Below, piece by piece: positions 1-9,167 of a DNA stretch of 32,271 bases. Within the stretch, counting starts at the first letter, position 1. The number at the start of each line of letters is the position of its first letter. This DNA is from Acetobacter sp. GTDB lineage: Bacteria; Pseudomonadota; Alphaproteobacteria; Acetobacterales; Acetobacteraceae. Below the pieces are notes generated by a model. It made no database searches, was not told the DNA's origin, and saw only the letters and a list, made by a program, of their open reading frames with translations. Location of the stretch: positions 1 to 32,271 of the forward strand of contig JAFPVE010000007.1 of NCBI GenBank assembly GCA_017413025.1, given 5' to 3'. The position numbers were made by a program, and so were the translations under genes.

Positions 1-150
1 AAAACAGTTGGCTTTACGTGAGCAAGTTGCAAAAGCCTTGATGGGGAAGGGGAATGTTCTTTCCGATAAGGAGGAGGCTTTAGCAGCGTATGATGAGGTT
101 ATCCACCGATATGGAAAATCAAAACAGTTGGCTTTACGTGAACAAGTCGC
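1..150 (+). repeat. 120-bp-spaced direct repeat inside TPR gene
   Basis: The 20 bases at 1-20 recur exactly at 121-140, and the following bases (21-30 versus 141-150) differ at only two positions. The spacing equals one 40-residue protein repeat unit, so the unit was probably duplicated or homogenised recently. Confidence 0.75.
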
Positions 151-1054
151 CAAGGCTCTTCTGAATAAGGCAGATTTACTTTCTAAATTAGATCGCTGTG
201 GAGAAGCCTTTACGGTTTATGACGAGGTAATTTGTTGGTTTGGTCATGAGACAGAATACCAGTTTCGTGAAAGTGTTATAAAAGCTCTTTTTAATAAAGG
301 GGCTTGTCTAAGTAAACTAGGGCGTTGGGAAGAAGCTCTTATAGCCTATGATAGCATTATTCACCGTTTTGAAAAAGCACAGGAATCTCTTATTCATGAG
401 TATGTGATTAGGGCGCGTAAAACACTGATTGTTATGCTGTCTGATAAGGGAATAACTTTTGGAAGGGCTGAGCGCTGGGAAGAGGCTTTAGCCGTTTATA
501 ATGAGATTATTCGTCGGTGTGATGAAGCTGAAGAAGTATCACTTCGTAAACGGGTAGCCAAAGCTATCTTTAATAAAGCGGTTTCTTTGAGTAAATTGGG
601 GCGTTGGGAGGAGGCTTTAGAAGTTTATAGTGATGTTATTCACAAATTTGGAGGGATAAAAGAATCTTCTCTTTTTCAGAGTGAGTCCTTATTTTTTCAA
701 ATTGTTGTTAAATCTCTTATTAATAAGGGTGTTCTTCTCCAAAAACATGATTCTTCTAAAAACAATGTTTACGAAAATGTACTCTTATGGTTAGTTATGT
801 GGCTACATAAAAACTTTCCCTTATACGAAGATAATACTCTAGGTAGCCCGGAAGGAAAATCCTACGAGGAGGTTTCTCTTTGGTTAAAAAAAAGATTTCC
901 GCAAAGTTTGCCGGAAAATGGTCATAAGATCGATTATTTAGAACAAGTTATTTTAGTGTATAACTGGATATTTTTTATTTTCAATATTAAAGTGTCTTCT
1001 TCGTTACGAGATTATGTTGATTCACTGTCAAAAACGCAGGGTTTTCTATTATAG
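1..1054 (+). CDS. TPR-like repeat protein, 5' end outside window
   Basis: The reading frame is open from the first base (frame 2), so the true start lies upstream; the TTG at 8 is only the first start-like codon. The protein consists of helical repeats of about 40-43 residues with the pattern LREQVAKAL-NKG--LSKLGR-EEAL--YDEVIHRF, which is a tetratricopeptide-like unit. About five units are visible, to roughly residue 235, followed by a non-repeat C-terminal part of about 100 residues rich in W, F and L. Such proteins normally act as protein-binding scaffolds; no partner or enzymatic domain is visible. The first two units share a nearly identical DNA segment 120 bp apart, which suggests recent unit duplication. 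It resembles the minus-strand TPR gene at the other end of the window. Specific function unknown. Confidence 0.8.
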   Translation, partial: KQLALREQVAKALMGKGNVLSDKEEALAAYDEVIHRYGKSKQLALREQVAKALLNKADLLSKLDRCGEAFTVYDEVICWFGHETEYQFRESVIKALFNKGACLSKLGRWEEALIAYDSIIHRFEKAQESLIHEYVIRARKTLIVMLSDKGITFGRAERWEEALAVYNEIIRRCDEAEEVSLRKRVAKAIFNKAVSLSKLGRWEEALEVYSDVIHKFGGIKESSLFQSESLFFQIVVKSLINKGVLLQKHDSSKNNVYENVLLWLVMWLHKNFPLYEDNTLGSPEGKSYEEVSLWLKKRFPQSLPENGHKIDYLEQVILVYNWIFFIFNIKVSSSLRDYVDSLSKTQGFLL

Positions 1055-1142
1055 GAAACAAAATTTGACTCTCTTTTTCTGAATAAACTACAAAAGTATA
1101 AACGTTTATTTTTTATTGTTATAGGATTAAGGAGAATTAAGC

Positions 1143-1556
1143 GTGATAGCCCCTAAAGAGGTTGTGCAAGAAAATAATCTTGGTACAGGCACATTTCTTT
1201 TTCTGAATTTCATAACGTTAGGGCTATATGGTCTGTTACGGGTTATAAAAATGACAGATATTATAGAATCTTTTTCTGAACAGAAGATTTGTTCAAGAAA
1301 TTTTATAATTTTTTTATCTGTTGCTTACGGTTTATCATTTTTGGGGTTGGAAATAGTTTATGTAGCTGTGCTTGTTTATTGGTCATTTTTGGCAAAAAGA
1401 GAGTTAGAGTATTATACCTCTTACCAAATGCATATGAGATACGAAATAAGTGCGTTTTATATAGTTATTTTTAATATATACTATGTTAATTATTGTTTAA
1501 ATGATCTAAAAAATATCTCAGAGATGTGTGTGAAAACAAATGATTATAACGGGTAA
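1143..1556 (+). CDS. small DUF4234-like membrane protein
   Basis: A 137-residue protein with a GTG start at 1143, chosen because a strong Shine-Dalgarno (AAGGAG, 1129-1134) lies eight bases upstream. Near residues 15-35 it has a hydrophobic segment containing FLNFITLGLYGLLR, which resembles the opening motif of DUF4234 membrane proteins (T-LGIYG). Further hydrophobic stretches lie at about 50-75 and 100-115, so three or four membrane passes are likely. The role of the family is not established. It follows the TPR gene by 88 bases on the same strand and may be co-transcribed with it. The base composition is very AT-rich even for this window, with many TTT and TAT codons. The family call is moderate; that it is a membrane protein is firmer. 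Confidence 0.65.
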   Translation: MIAPKEVVQENNLGTGTFLFLNFITLGLYGLLRVIKMTDIIESFSEQKICSRNFIIFLSVAYGLSFLGLEIVYVAVLVYWSFLAKRELEYYTSYQMHMRYEISAFYIVIFNIYYVNYCLNDLKNISEMCVKTNDYNG

Positions 1557-1727
1557 AAATAGAAGAGATCAAAGTGTTATAAAAAATAAAATATTCTTGT
1601 AAAAAAATAAAGAAAAAACGGATAAAATATTCGTTTAATTTATTCATTTAATTTAATTTTAATGGGTTTTCATATTATCAAAATGTAATAAGAATATAAT
1701 CAAATTTCCTATAGAATCATCTTAACG

Positions 1728-1747
1728 CAAAGATAAACATATCTTTG
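1728..1747. terminator. AT-rich inverted repeat downstream of the 2H protein gene
   Basis: CAAAGATA (1728-1735) and TATCTTTG (1740-1747) form a perfect 8-bp stem with loop AACA, 24 bases beyond the 3' end of the minus-strand 2H gene. It lacks a long T-run, so a terminator role is only likely. Confidence 0.4.
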
Positions 1748-1770
1748 TATAAGGATTATTTAATAAGAAA

Positions 1771-2415
1771 TTACAAAATACGATATAGAGTTTTAAAATG
1801 ATCATGACAAAGCCCGATATCGGATCGTAAAGGTGTTGTTGCGTTGAGGGTGACAAATTCAAGCCAGTATGTGGGCAATAGGATGGGAAAAGTCGGAACG
1901 GTGATCTTTGAAAGCATAGCGAACACATCGGCAAGGATATGTTGTTGCGAATAATTACCGAGCGTAATATGTAGAACGTAAGGGGTATAGGCTGTTTCTC
2001 CCTGTATTTCCGCTAGTATTTGGCGTAATGGTGTTGTAGCCTCGTTGACATCTGTGACAGAGAGGAAGACATTATAAGCATTAGCGGTAAGCCCTGTTAT
2101 CAAAAAGCGGGGTGCAGGAAGAGAGTACGTTTTTATGGCATGGATTTGCCGCCTGATGACAGAAAAACAGACATCATCGTCATAGCGTTTGGATAGGGCA
2201 AGAAATCCGCTTGCAAAAAGTGTAATATGAAAATTGTGAATCGGGAGCGTCGACAGAGCCGTACGAATAGATGTGGCTAATTGGGATAGCAGATGTATCA
2301 TCGTTGCATCATTAAATCGATACATCCAAACGCCGTAGTACTTTCTTCCTTTATGCCAATTTCCAAATGTCGCTATATCAGCAACATGAGTATACAACGT
2401 GCAAGGGCGAGACAT
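1771..2415 (-). CDS. 2H phosphoesterase-like (LigT/2'-5' RNA ligase superfamily) protein
   Basis: A 214-residue protein with two HxT motifs: H63-I-T65 within FHITLF and H149-I-T151 within LHITLG. A pair of H-x-T/S motifs about 85 residues apart is the hallmark of the 2H phosphoesterase fold, where the two histidines act on 2',3'-cyclic phosphates or 2'-5' bonds in RNA or on nucleotide derivatives. No signal peptide or membrane segment is seen, so it should be cytoplasmic. It stands alone, with no tRNA-processing gene next to it. The substrate cannot be inferred; RNA end-healing, tRNA-splicing-type activity or small-molecule cyclic phosphodiesterase activity are all possible. The superfamily call rests on the two motifs and the size. 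Confidence 0.65.
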   Translation of the reverse strand: MSRPCTLYTHVADIATFGNWHKGRKYYGVWMYRFNDATMIHLLSQLATSIRTALSTLPIHNFHITLFASGFLALSKRYDDDVCFSVIRRQIHAIKTYSLPAPRFLITGLTANAYNVFLSVTDVNEATTPLRQILAEIQGETAYTPYVLHITLGNYSQQHILADVFAMLSKITVPTFPILLPTYWLEFVTLNATTPLRSDIGLCHDHFKTLYRIL

Positions 2416-2500
2416 GTATAATCTCTAAGACTTTTAATACAAACACGCAGGCTTATGAAGCCATTGAAAAAGATTATTTGTTGAATGTTGAAAAATCTAT

Positions 2501-3031
2501 TTAGGGCGATCGCGGAACCCCATCGCCTGTTGAGGGTTGAAGGTGAGGAAGCCCTGCACCGTAAGGATCGTTAATATAAGCGTTATTAACATTGTCAGGT
2601 GAGTATTGACGACCATATTGTTGATAGGGGTTTTGGGTCGCATTTGGTGGAGAGGTAAGGCGGTTCTTATAATTCGCATTGGGGCTTTGGGGACCATCTG
2701 TCATGGTTGCCGTATAGGCATAACCAGGACCTGAAGGACGCGCACTGGCACCAGGCGGCATGGTCGTATCTGAAGGTGGCGGTGGCGCAAGGTTGCGTGG
2801 GGTGTTAATGTTATAAGGGTTACCACGGTCAAAGGGGCGATCAACCCCTTTCATGCTGTTAATATAACTTTGTTGACTAGGAAAATCAAAACAGGCGAAG
2901 TTTGGACCATGTAAAGGGTCCGGTCCACATTGAGGCAGATTAGGAAACGGAATTTGAGCCTTTGCCGTTGTTGTAAAAGCACTCAGCAATAATAAAGTTG
3001 CCAACGTTTTTTTTGTCGTTTTTTTCATCAT
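2501..3031 (-). CDS. secreted proline-rich protein of unknown function
   Basis: A 176-residue protein with a classical signal peptide: a lysine-rich N-terminus (MMKKTTKK), a hydrophobic core (TLATLLLLSAF) and a probable cleavage site after TAKA near residue 25. The mature part is low-complexity and rich in P, N, G, Y and Q, with two cysteines just after the cleavage site (near residues 35 and 47). No enzymatic domain is recognised. Two adjacent ATGs could be the start (3031 and 3028); the GAGGAGG ribosome site at about 3034-3040 is better spaced for the second. It is transcribed divergently from prpD. It is likely a periplasmic or surface protein. Confidence 0.65.
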   Translation of the reverse strand: MMKKTTKKTLATLLLLSAFTTTAKAQIPFPNLPQCGPDPLHGPNFACFDFPSQQSYINSMKGVDRPFDRGNPYNINTPRNLAPPPPSDTTMPPGASARPSGPGYAYTATMTDGPQSPNANYKNRLTSPPNATQNPYQQYGRQYSPDNVNNAYINDPYGAGLPHLQPSTGDGVPRSP

Positions 3032-3270
3032 CTCCTCCTCTCGTAGCCTTTTATTATAATCCGTTTTACTTATGGGTGTCGAGTTTAATTATGAATTTGG
3101 TGTCTATACGTCAAGTAGGATTCTGTTTTTCCCAAAAGTCTTAAAAGGATGGAAAAATAGATCAAAAATAAAAAACAAGCGTGATGTAGCATTATTTTGG
3201 GACATAATTTTAGATATAGGTTAAAAAATAGAAATATTCTTTGTATATTTATAGCATTACAGTTTACTTT

Positions 3271-3279
3271 TGTTATAAT
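3271..3279 (+). promoter_or_regulatory. probable extended -10 promoter of the prp operon
   Basis: TGTTATAAT at 3271-3279 matches an extended -10 element (TG-n-TATAAT). No good -35 hexamer lies 16-18 bases upstream, which is tolerated by extended -10 promoters. Transcription would begin near 3286, leaving a leader of about 40 bases before prpD. Confidence 0.45.
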
Positions 3280-3325
3280 TCGATGTAACAATAAGTAATT
3301 TTTTCTAAAGATTAGGGGCATAGCT

Positions 3326-4834
3326 ATGAAAGAGCATCATCTTCGAGTCCATCCTGAAAAAGATCGTTTGCCACGGTCAGAACAATTAGCCTGGAAAATC
3401 GCTCAGGTTGCCGTCGATCCCGTTGAGGTCGAGGCTGATGTGGAAGACATGATCGTGAATCGTGTCATTGATAATGCGTCAGTGGCTGTTGCTTCGGTGA
3501 ACCGGCATCCTGTTATGAGTGCGCGTGCCGAGGCTTTGGCACATAGGCGTGAAGGTGGTGCCACGCTTTTTGGTATGGGTCCGGATGTACGTGTGCATGC
3601 TGAATGGGCAGCGTGGGCGAATGGTACAGCGGTGCGTGAACTCGATTATCATGATACGTTTCTCGCTGCAGAATACTCGCATCCGGGGGATAATATTCCA
3701 GGCATTTTAGCCGTTGCACAACAGTGCCATCGGAGTGGTGCGGATCTCATACGCGGTATTGCAACGGGGTACGAAATCCAGATTGATTTGGTGCGGGCTA
3801 TTTGCTTGCATAAACACAAAATTGACCATGTAGCCCATCTTGGTCCGTCAGTGGCTGCAGGTATTGGGACTTTACTTGGTCTTTCTCCAGAAGTGATTTA
3901 TCAGGCAATAGGTCAGGCTTTGCATGTAACAACAGCAACTCGCCAGAGTCGTAAGGGAGAAATTTCTTCGTGGAAAGCCTATGCGCCGGCTCATGCAGGT
4001 AAAATGGCAATAGAATCCGTTGATCGTGCCATGATGGGAGAAACCTCTCCTACACCGATTTATGAAGGCGAAGATGGTGTTGTGGCTTGGATGTTAGACG
4101 GTAAAGACGCTCATTATAAAGTGCCACTTCCTGAAGCTGGTGAGCCAAAGCGTGCCATTTTATCGTCTTATACGAAGGAACATTCTGCAGAGTATCAGAG
4201 TCAGGCTTTGATTGATCTTGCCTTCCGTATGGGAAAGAAGATTGCTGATTGGGATAAAGTTAAAGATATTCTCATCGAGACAAGCCACCATACACACTAC
4301 GTTATTGGTACGGGCTCTAATGATCCACAAAAATTTGATCCAAAAGCCTCACGTGAGACACTAGATCATTCGATCATGTATATTGTGGCTGTGGCTCTCC
4401 AAGACGGATGTTGGCATCAGGTGCACTCTTATGCGCCAGAGCGTGCGAATCGTCCAGATACGGTACGTTTATGGCAGAAGATTCGTACAATTGAAAAACC
4501 AGAATGGACAGAGCGTTATCATGAAACAAATCCCGATAAAAAAGCTTTCGGTGGTCGTATTATTATCACCATGGAAGATGGGACTGTTCTTGAGGATGAG
4601 TTGGCAGTAGCCAATGCGCATACTCTCGGTGCAACGCCGTGGGTAAGACCTGATTACATCCGCAAATTCAAGATGTTGGCGGAAGGTGTTGTGCCGGAGC
4701 ACGAAATTAAACGTTTCCTTGAAATCGTGCAAGAATTGCCAAAATTAAAAGCGGGGGATCTGCATAAATTGGAAATTCATATTCCAGATCACGAACTTCG
4801 CCAAAATACGGCAAGGGGTATTTTTAACTTTTAG
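3326..4834 (+). CDS. prpD: 2-methylcitrate dehydratase (MmgE/PrpD family)
   Basis: A 502-residue MmgE/PrpD family protein that should dehydrate 2-methylcitrate in the 2-methylcitrate cycle of propionate breakdown, in the cytoplasm. The conserved segment [17 protein letters not shown] (residues 107-123) and DHVAHLGP (167-174) mark the active-site region of the family. Compared from memory, the sequence is much closer to the mycobacterial/corynebacterial PrpD type than to the ~483-residue enterobacterial PrpD, for instance in the RQSRKG-ISSWKA and [12 protein letters not shown] stretches. It is first in the order prpD-prpC-prpB-acs. No PrpR, AcnD or PrpF gene is next to it, so hydration to 2-methylisocitrate would rely on an aconitase elsewhere. 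The function is well supported by family and neighbours. Confidence 0.93.
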   Translation: MKEHHLRVHPEKDRLPRSEQLAWKIAQVAVDPVEVEADVEDMIVNRVIDNASVAVASVNRHPVMSARAEALAHRREGGATLFGMGPDVRVHAEWAAWANGTAVRELDYHDTFLAAEYSHPGDNIPGILAVAQQCHRSGADLIRGIATGYEIQIDLVRAICLHKHKIDHVAHLGPSVAAGIGTLLGLSPEVIYQAIGQALHVTTATRQSRKGEISSWKAYAPAHAGKMAIESVDRAMMGETSPTPIYEGEDGVVAWMLDGKDAHYKVPLPEAGEPKRAILSSYTKEHSAEYQSQALIDLAFRMGKKIADWDKVKDILIETSHHTHYVIGTGSNDPQKFDPKASRETLDHSIMYIVAVALQDGCWHQVHSYAPERANRPDTVRLWQKIRTIEKPEWTERYHETNPDKKAFGGRIIITMEDGTVLEDELAVANAHTLGATPWVRPDYIRKFKMLAEGVVPEHEIKRFLEIVQELPKLKAGDLHKLEIHIPDHELRQNTARGIFNF

Positions 4835-4844
4835 TAGAAGTAGG

Positions 4845-4872
4845 GGCGGCGGGGGTGTCTCTCTTCGCCGTC
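4845..4872 (+). other. GC-rich hairpin between prpD and prpC
   Basis: GGCGGCG (4845-4851) can pair with CGCCGTC (4866-4872), seven pairs with one G-U, around a 14-base loop. It stands out in AT-rich surroundings. There is no T-run after it, so it is more likely an intercistronic RNA-stability element than a terminator. Confidence 0.35.
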
Positions 4873-4913
4873 GCTTCGATGGTGTTTATTCATAGTGAAT
4901 ATGGAGCAAACTG

Positions 4914-6080
4914 ATGACGACACAATCACATAAAAAACCTAAAAAATCTGTTGCTCTCTCGGGAACGGTTGCAGGCAATACGGCTCTGAGCAGCGTTGGA
5001 CATAGTGGTAACGATTTGCATTATCGGGGCTACGATATCCGTGATTTAGCACGGTCATGTACATTTGAAGAAGTAGCGCACCTTCTGATTCATGGGCATC
5101 TTCCTACAACGGCGGAGTTGGCAGGCTATCGTCGTCGTTTGGAAAGTTTGCGCGGTATTCCTGAAAGTGTGCGAGGTGCTTTGGAACGTTTGCCTGCGGC
5201 AGCACATCCTATGGACGTTATGCGTACAGCTGTATCGTTTTTAGGTTGTACTTTACCAGAACGGAGCGATTGTTCTGTGGCTGGGGCGCGTGATATTGCC
5301 GATAGGTTGGTGGCGTCGTTAGGATCTATGCTTCTGTATTGGTACCATTATTCTCATAATGGGCGTAGAATTGAAGTTCAGACAGATGATAACAGTACGG
5401 GCGGGCATTTTCTCCACCTTCTGCATGGAAAGAAACCATCAGACGAGTGGGTAAAAGCGATGCATATCTCTTTGATTTTGTATGCAGAGCATGAATTTAA
5501 TGCCTCGACTTTTACATCTCGTGTTGTGGCTGGTACAGGATCGGATATGTATTCTGCTATCACGGCGGCGATCGGGGCTTTACGCGGGCATAAACATGGC
5601 GGCGCTAATGAGGTGGCTCTTGATATTCAGCAACGCTATCATACAGCAGATGAGGCTGAAGCCGATATTTTGCGCAGGTTAGCAGAAAAAGAAGTTATTA
5701 TTGGGTTTGGGCATCCAGTTTATACGATTGCGGATCCGCGAAGTGATATTATTAAAGAAGTTGCCTGTAATCTCTCTTTACGGAATGGAGATAGTCGTCT
5801 CTATAAAGTGGCAGAGCGGATTGAGAGGGTTATGGCAGAACATAAAAAAATGTTCCCCAACCTTGATTGGTTTAGTGCGGCTTCTTACAATGCTATGGGT
5901 ATTCCTACAGCGATGTTTACGCCAATATTTGTTGTTGCCCGTGTCACAGGGTGGTGTGCGCATGTGATAGAACAGCGGCAAGATGGAAAAATTATTCGCC
6001 CGTCGGCTAATTACACTGGTCCAGAGCCAAGGCCTTTTGTGACTTTGTCTGAACGTGACAGATCGGAGAAAGGCGTATGA
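4914..6080 (+). CDS. prpC: 2-methylcitrate synthase
   Basis: A 388-residue citrate-synthase-fold enzyme that condenses propionyl-CoA with oxaloacetate to give 2-methylcitrate. The catalytic triad is visible: H228 (GHKHGGAN), H267 (GFGHPVY) and D318 ([11 protein letters not shown]). The N-terminal segment [10 protein letters not shown] and the block [20 protein letters not shown] are nearly the same as in E. coli PrpC, which separates it from ordinary citrate synthases. ATG 4914 has a GGAG site at 4903-4906. It lies 79 bases after prpD, with an RNA hairpin in the gap, and its last four bases overlap the start of prpB (ATGA), implying translational coupling. Some activity on acetyl-CoA is usual in this family. 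Confidence 0.95.
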   Translation: MTTQSHKKPKKSVALSGTVAGNTALSSVGHSGNDLHYRGYDIRDLARSCTFEEVAHLLIHGHLPTTAELAGYRRRLESLRGIPESVRGALERLPAAAHPMDVMRTAVSFLGCTLPERSDCSVAGARDIADRLVASLGSMLLYWYHYSHNGRRIEVQTDDNSTGGHFLHLLHGKKPSDEWVKAMHISLILYAEHEFNASTFTSRVVAGTGSDMYSAITAAIGALRGHKHGGANEVALDIQQRYHTADEAEADILRRLAEKEVIIGFGHPVYTIADPRSDIIKEVACNLSLRNGDSRLYKVAERIERVMAEHKKMFPNLDWFSAASYNAMGIPTAMFTPIFVVARVTGWCAHVIEQRQDGKIIRPSANYTGPEPRPFVTLSERDRSEKGV

Positions 6081-7000
6081 CGTACCTAGTGGGAAAAGAT
6101 TTGCCGGAAAAACCTGCGGGACAGCGTTTTAGGGAGTTATTGGCGCGTAAAGGTATTCTTAAATTACCGGGGGCGCATAATGGTCAGGCAGCTTTACAGG
6201 CGAAGGATACAGGCTTTGAAGCATTGTATTTGTCAGGGGCTGCTATGACAGCCAGCATGGGCTTGCCAGATCTTGGCATTATCACGGTGGATGAGGTTTG
6301 TTTCTTTATTCGTCAAATTGTAAGGTCAGCAGGTCTTCCTTTGTTGGTGGATGGAGATACGGGCTACGGTGAAACGCTTAATATTATGAACATGGTGCGT
6401 GCGTTTGAAGAGGCAGGGGCTGCAGCTGTTCATATTGAGGATCAAGTTTTACCCAAAAAATGTGGTCACCTCAACGATAAAAAGTTGGCTTCTCCTCAAG
6501 AGATGGCGCAAAAAGTTGCTGCTGCCGTGCGGGCACGTCGTGATATGATGATTATCGCGCGCACAGATGCTGCAGGATCTGAGGGCATGGAGGGGGCTGT
6601 TGCACGTGCACGTCTCTATCATCAGGCAGGGGCTGATGCAATTTTCCCTGAGGCTCTGACATCTGAAGAAATGTTTAAGGAGTTTGCCTCTCGTTTGCCA
6701 GATGTGCCTTTGTTAGCAAATATGACAGAATTTGGGCGTACGCCGTATTTTACAGCGACTCAATTTGAGCAAATGGGCTATAAAATGGTTATTTGGCCAG
6801 TCAGTTCTTTACGAGCTGCCAATAAGGCGCAGGAGAATTTGTATAAGACAATAGCGCGTACTGGCGGTACATATGAAATGCTTGGTCAAATGCAAACGCG
6901 AGAAGAGCTTTATAAGACATTACGCTATTATGACTACGAGGCTCTAGACTCAAGTATCGTGGCAACAGTTTTGCCACATATTGGTAAGTCTGATCATTGA
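6077..7000 (+). CDS. prpB: 2-methylisocitrate lyase
   Basis: A 307-residue member of the isocitrate lyase/PEP mutase superfamily that splits 2-methylisocitrate into pyruvate and succinate, the last step of the 2-methylcitrate cycle. The signature KKCGH is at residues 127-131, with the catalytic cysteine at 129. The metal-binding DGDTGYG lies at 92-98 and ED at 121-122. These features and the length fit PrpB rather than the longer isocitrate lyase AceA. The ATG overlaps the prpC stop by four bases. The likely alternatives in the superfamily, such as carboxyphosphonoenolpyruvate mutase, are made improbable by the prp neighbours. Confidence 0.94.
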   Translation: MTYLVGKDLPEKPAGQRFRELLARKGILKLPGAHNGQAALQAKDTGFEALYLSGAAMTASMGLPDLGIITVDEVCFFIRQIVRSAGLPLLVDGDTGYGETLNIMNMVRAFEEAGAAAVHIEDQVLPKKCGHLNDKKLASPQEMAQKVAAAVRARRDMMIIARTDAAGSEGMEGAVARARLYHQAGADAIFPEALTSEEMFKEFASRLPDVPLLANMTEFGRTPYFTATQFEQMGYKMVIWPVSSLRAANKAQENLYKTIARTGGTYEMLGQMQTREELYKTLRYYDYEALDSSIVATVLPHIGKSDH

Positions 7001-7072
7001 GTGCAAATATAATCATTTATATGATTTTCTCTAGGAAAGATATAAAATAACAAAATAAGGGAGAGTAAAACT

Positions 7073-9031
7073 ATGCATCATAATGCTAAAGTTATTTCCG
7101 CAAATACTTATGCGGGATATCCAACAATTATGACATTACAAGAGCTTGAGGCGATGCGAGAATATGCCCACCGTGATCCCCACGCTTTCTGGTTGAAACA
7201 GGCAGAACGTATTCATTGGTATCGTAAGCCAACGCAAACATTCTCCGGTAGTTTTGAAGGAGATGTTTCTATTCGTTGGTATGAAGATGGTCAGCTTAAC
7301 GCGTCTGTTTCTTGCTTGGATCGTCATTTAGCTGAACGTGCTGAACAAGTAGCTTTGATTAGCCAGCGTGAAGGGCGTCAAGATATTGAGAAAATCACAT
7401 ATGCTGATCTTCTTGCACGGGTTTGTCGTGTGGCTCATGCGTTAAAAAGTTTAGGTGTAGAAAAAGGACAGCGTGTGGCTATCTGTTTACCTATGGTTTC
7501 TGAAGCTGTGGTTACTATGCTGGCTTGTGCGCGTATCGGCGCAGTACATGTCGTTTTGTTTGGTGGCTTTTCTGCCGAAGGTATTGCTGAACGTTTGGTA
7601 GATAGCGGTGCAGTCGCTGTTGTCACAGCTAATGCAGCGTATCGAGGACCTAAATTGATTCCGTTTAAGGAAACAATGGATGAAGCTTTACAAAAGTCTG
7701 AAGGGGCGCATAAAGTTCGTTCTATGTTGGTCGTTCGTACAACGAATGAAAATGTTTCGATGCAACACGGGCGTGATCATGATTTCCATGAGTATATAAA
7801 AGGCTTTGCCACCGAGTTTACGCCTGTGATTATGGATGCGGAAGATCCTTTCTTTATGCTCTATACTTCTGGCAGTACAGGAAAACCGAAAGCGATTGTT
7901 CATACGTGTGGCGGGTATCTTGTTTGGGCTTCTTATACGATGGGGATGATATATACCCATCAGCGTGGTGATGTTTTATGGTGTACAGCCGATGTGGCAT
8001 GGATTACAGGGCATACCTCTGTGCTTTATGGTCCTCTTTGCAACGGTGGAACAACAATGATTTCCGATAGTTTGCCAAACTATCCCGTGCCTGGTCGTTG
8101 GTGGGATTTAGTAGAGCAATGTAAAGTAACAATGTTCTTTACAGCACCAACCGCTGTACGGGCGTTAATGGCGGAAGATGATGTTGTTGTTAAACGCAGA
8201 GATCTAAGTTCTCTCAAACTCTTGGGTGTCGCAGGTGAACCGACAAGCCCCGATGGCTGGGCGTGGTATCATGATGTTGTTGGGCAAGGGCGTTGCCCCG
8301 TCATTGATACGTGGTGGCAAACAGAAACGGGTGGCCCTATCCTCGGCGCTATACCGGGGGTGCAATCTCTTAAACCAGGTTCTGCCACAACACCTCTTCC
8401 TGGTATTAGCATGTCCTTGATTGACCAAAACGGATCTGTTGTTGAGGGTTCGGGTGAGGGAGGCTTATTTATCAACAAATCTTGGCCCGGGCAAGCACGC
8501 ACAATTTGGGGCGATCATGAACGCTTCCGCCAAACCTATTTTACCATGGTTCCGGGAAGGTATTTCTCGGGTGATGCCGCACAGCGTGATGATGATGGGT
8601 ATTACTGGCTTATGGGAAGAATGGACGATGTTATTAATATAGCAGGTCATCGTTTAGGAACAGCAGAAGTTGAAGATGCTCTAGCTGAAGATCATCGAAT
8701 TGTAGAATCGGCTGCTGTGGGTGTGTCGCATGGTCTTAAAGGGCAAGGGCTTGTTGTCTTCGTGATTGTTCGTAAAGAAGCAGTTGGAGAAGTGACAGAA
8801 AAAACCGTTTCAGATCTTATCGTTTCTAAAATTGGACGGTATGCCGTTCCTGAGTCTGTTTATCTTGTTCCTGATCTCCCGCGTACACGGTCAGGCAAAA
8901 TTGTCCGTCGTTTATTACGTAAAATTGCAGAAGGACATACCGAAAATCTCGGTGACCTTTCTTCTCTGAATGATATGTCTGTTGTTGGGATGTTGTGTGA
9001 AAGAGTTAAAAAGCAAAAAGCTTCTTCATAG
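7073..9031 (+). CDS. acs: acetyl-/propionyl-CoA synthetase (Acs type)
   Basis: A 652-residue AMP-forming acyl-CoA synthetase that activates acetate or propionate with ATP and CoA. The phosphate-binding YTSGSTGKPKA is at residues 264-274 and WWQTETGG at 414-421. The C-terminal PRTRSGKIVRRLLRK carries K609, equivalent to the lysine whose acetylation switches off Salmonella Acs. Length and the pocket tryptophan favour acetyl-CoA synthetase over PrpE (about 628 residues, with YWQTETG), yet its place 72 bases behind prpB suggests it supplies propionyl-CoA. A good AAGGGAG site precedes the ATG. A TATAAT (7008-7013) and the small inverted repeat AATCAT-TTAT-ATGATT (7011-7026) in the gap may allow separate expression. 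A strong terminator follows. Confidence 0.9.
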   Translation: MHHNAKVISANTYAGYPTIMTLQELEAMREYAHRDPHAFWLKQAERIHWYRKPTQTFSGSFEGDVSIRWYEDGQLNASVSCLDRHLAERAEQVALISQREGRQDIEKITYADLLARVCRVAHALKSLGVEKGQRVAICLPMVSEAVVTMLACARIGAVHVVLFGGFSAEGIAERLVDSGAVAVVTANAAYRGPKLIPFKETMDEALQKSEGAHKVRSMLVVRTTNENVSMQHGRDHDFHEYIKGFATEFTPVIMDAEDPFFMLYTSGSTGKPKAIVHTCGGYLVWASYTMGMIYTHQRGDVLWCTADVAWITGHTSVLYGPLCNGGTTMISDSLPNYPVPGRWWDLVEQCKVTMFFTAPTAVRALMAEDDVVVKRRDLSSLKLLGVAGEPTSPDGWAWYHDVVGQGRCPVIDTWWQTETGGPILGAIPGVQSLKPGSATTPLPGISMSLIDQNGSVVEGSGEGGLFINKSWPGQARTIWGDHERFRQTYFTMVPGRYFSGDAAQRDDDGYYWLMGRMDDVINIAGHRLGTAEVEDALAEDHRIVESAAVGVSHGLKGQGLVVFVIVRKEAVGEVTEKTVSDLIVSKIGRYAVPESVYLVPDLPRTRSGKIVRRLLRKIAEGHTENLGDLSSLNDMSVVGMLCERVKKQKASS

Positions 9032-9116
9032 GACATTATAATAATAGCGTTTTTGTATGGCATTGGCTCATACATAGAGTGTAAATGCTACGAGAAAACG
9101 GATTGGATAACGAAAG

Positions 9117-9149
9117 CAAAAGGCCTGAGTGTATAGCTCTGGCCTTTTG
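9117..9149 (+). terminator. rho-independent terminator of the prp-acs operon
   Basis: CAAAAGGCC (9117-9125) pairs with GGCCTTTTG (9141-9149), with an inner GAG/CTC pairing, followed by TTTG. It lies 86 bases after the acs stop and marks the operon end. Confidence 0.8.
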
Positions 9150-9167
9150 TTTGTGAGAAAAAAAGAC

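Noticed and set aside
3085-3321. A 78-codon minus-strand ORF upstream of prpD
   Set aside because: It lies in the AT-rich divergent promoter region, overlaps the extended -10 element, and its residues (F, L, I, K, N, Y) reflect composition only.
7008-7026. Terminator between prpB and acs
   Set aside because: The AATCAT/ATGATT stem is too weak and lacks G-C pairs; it was kept only as a possible operator next to a TATAAT.
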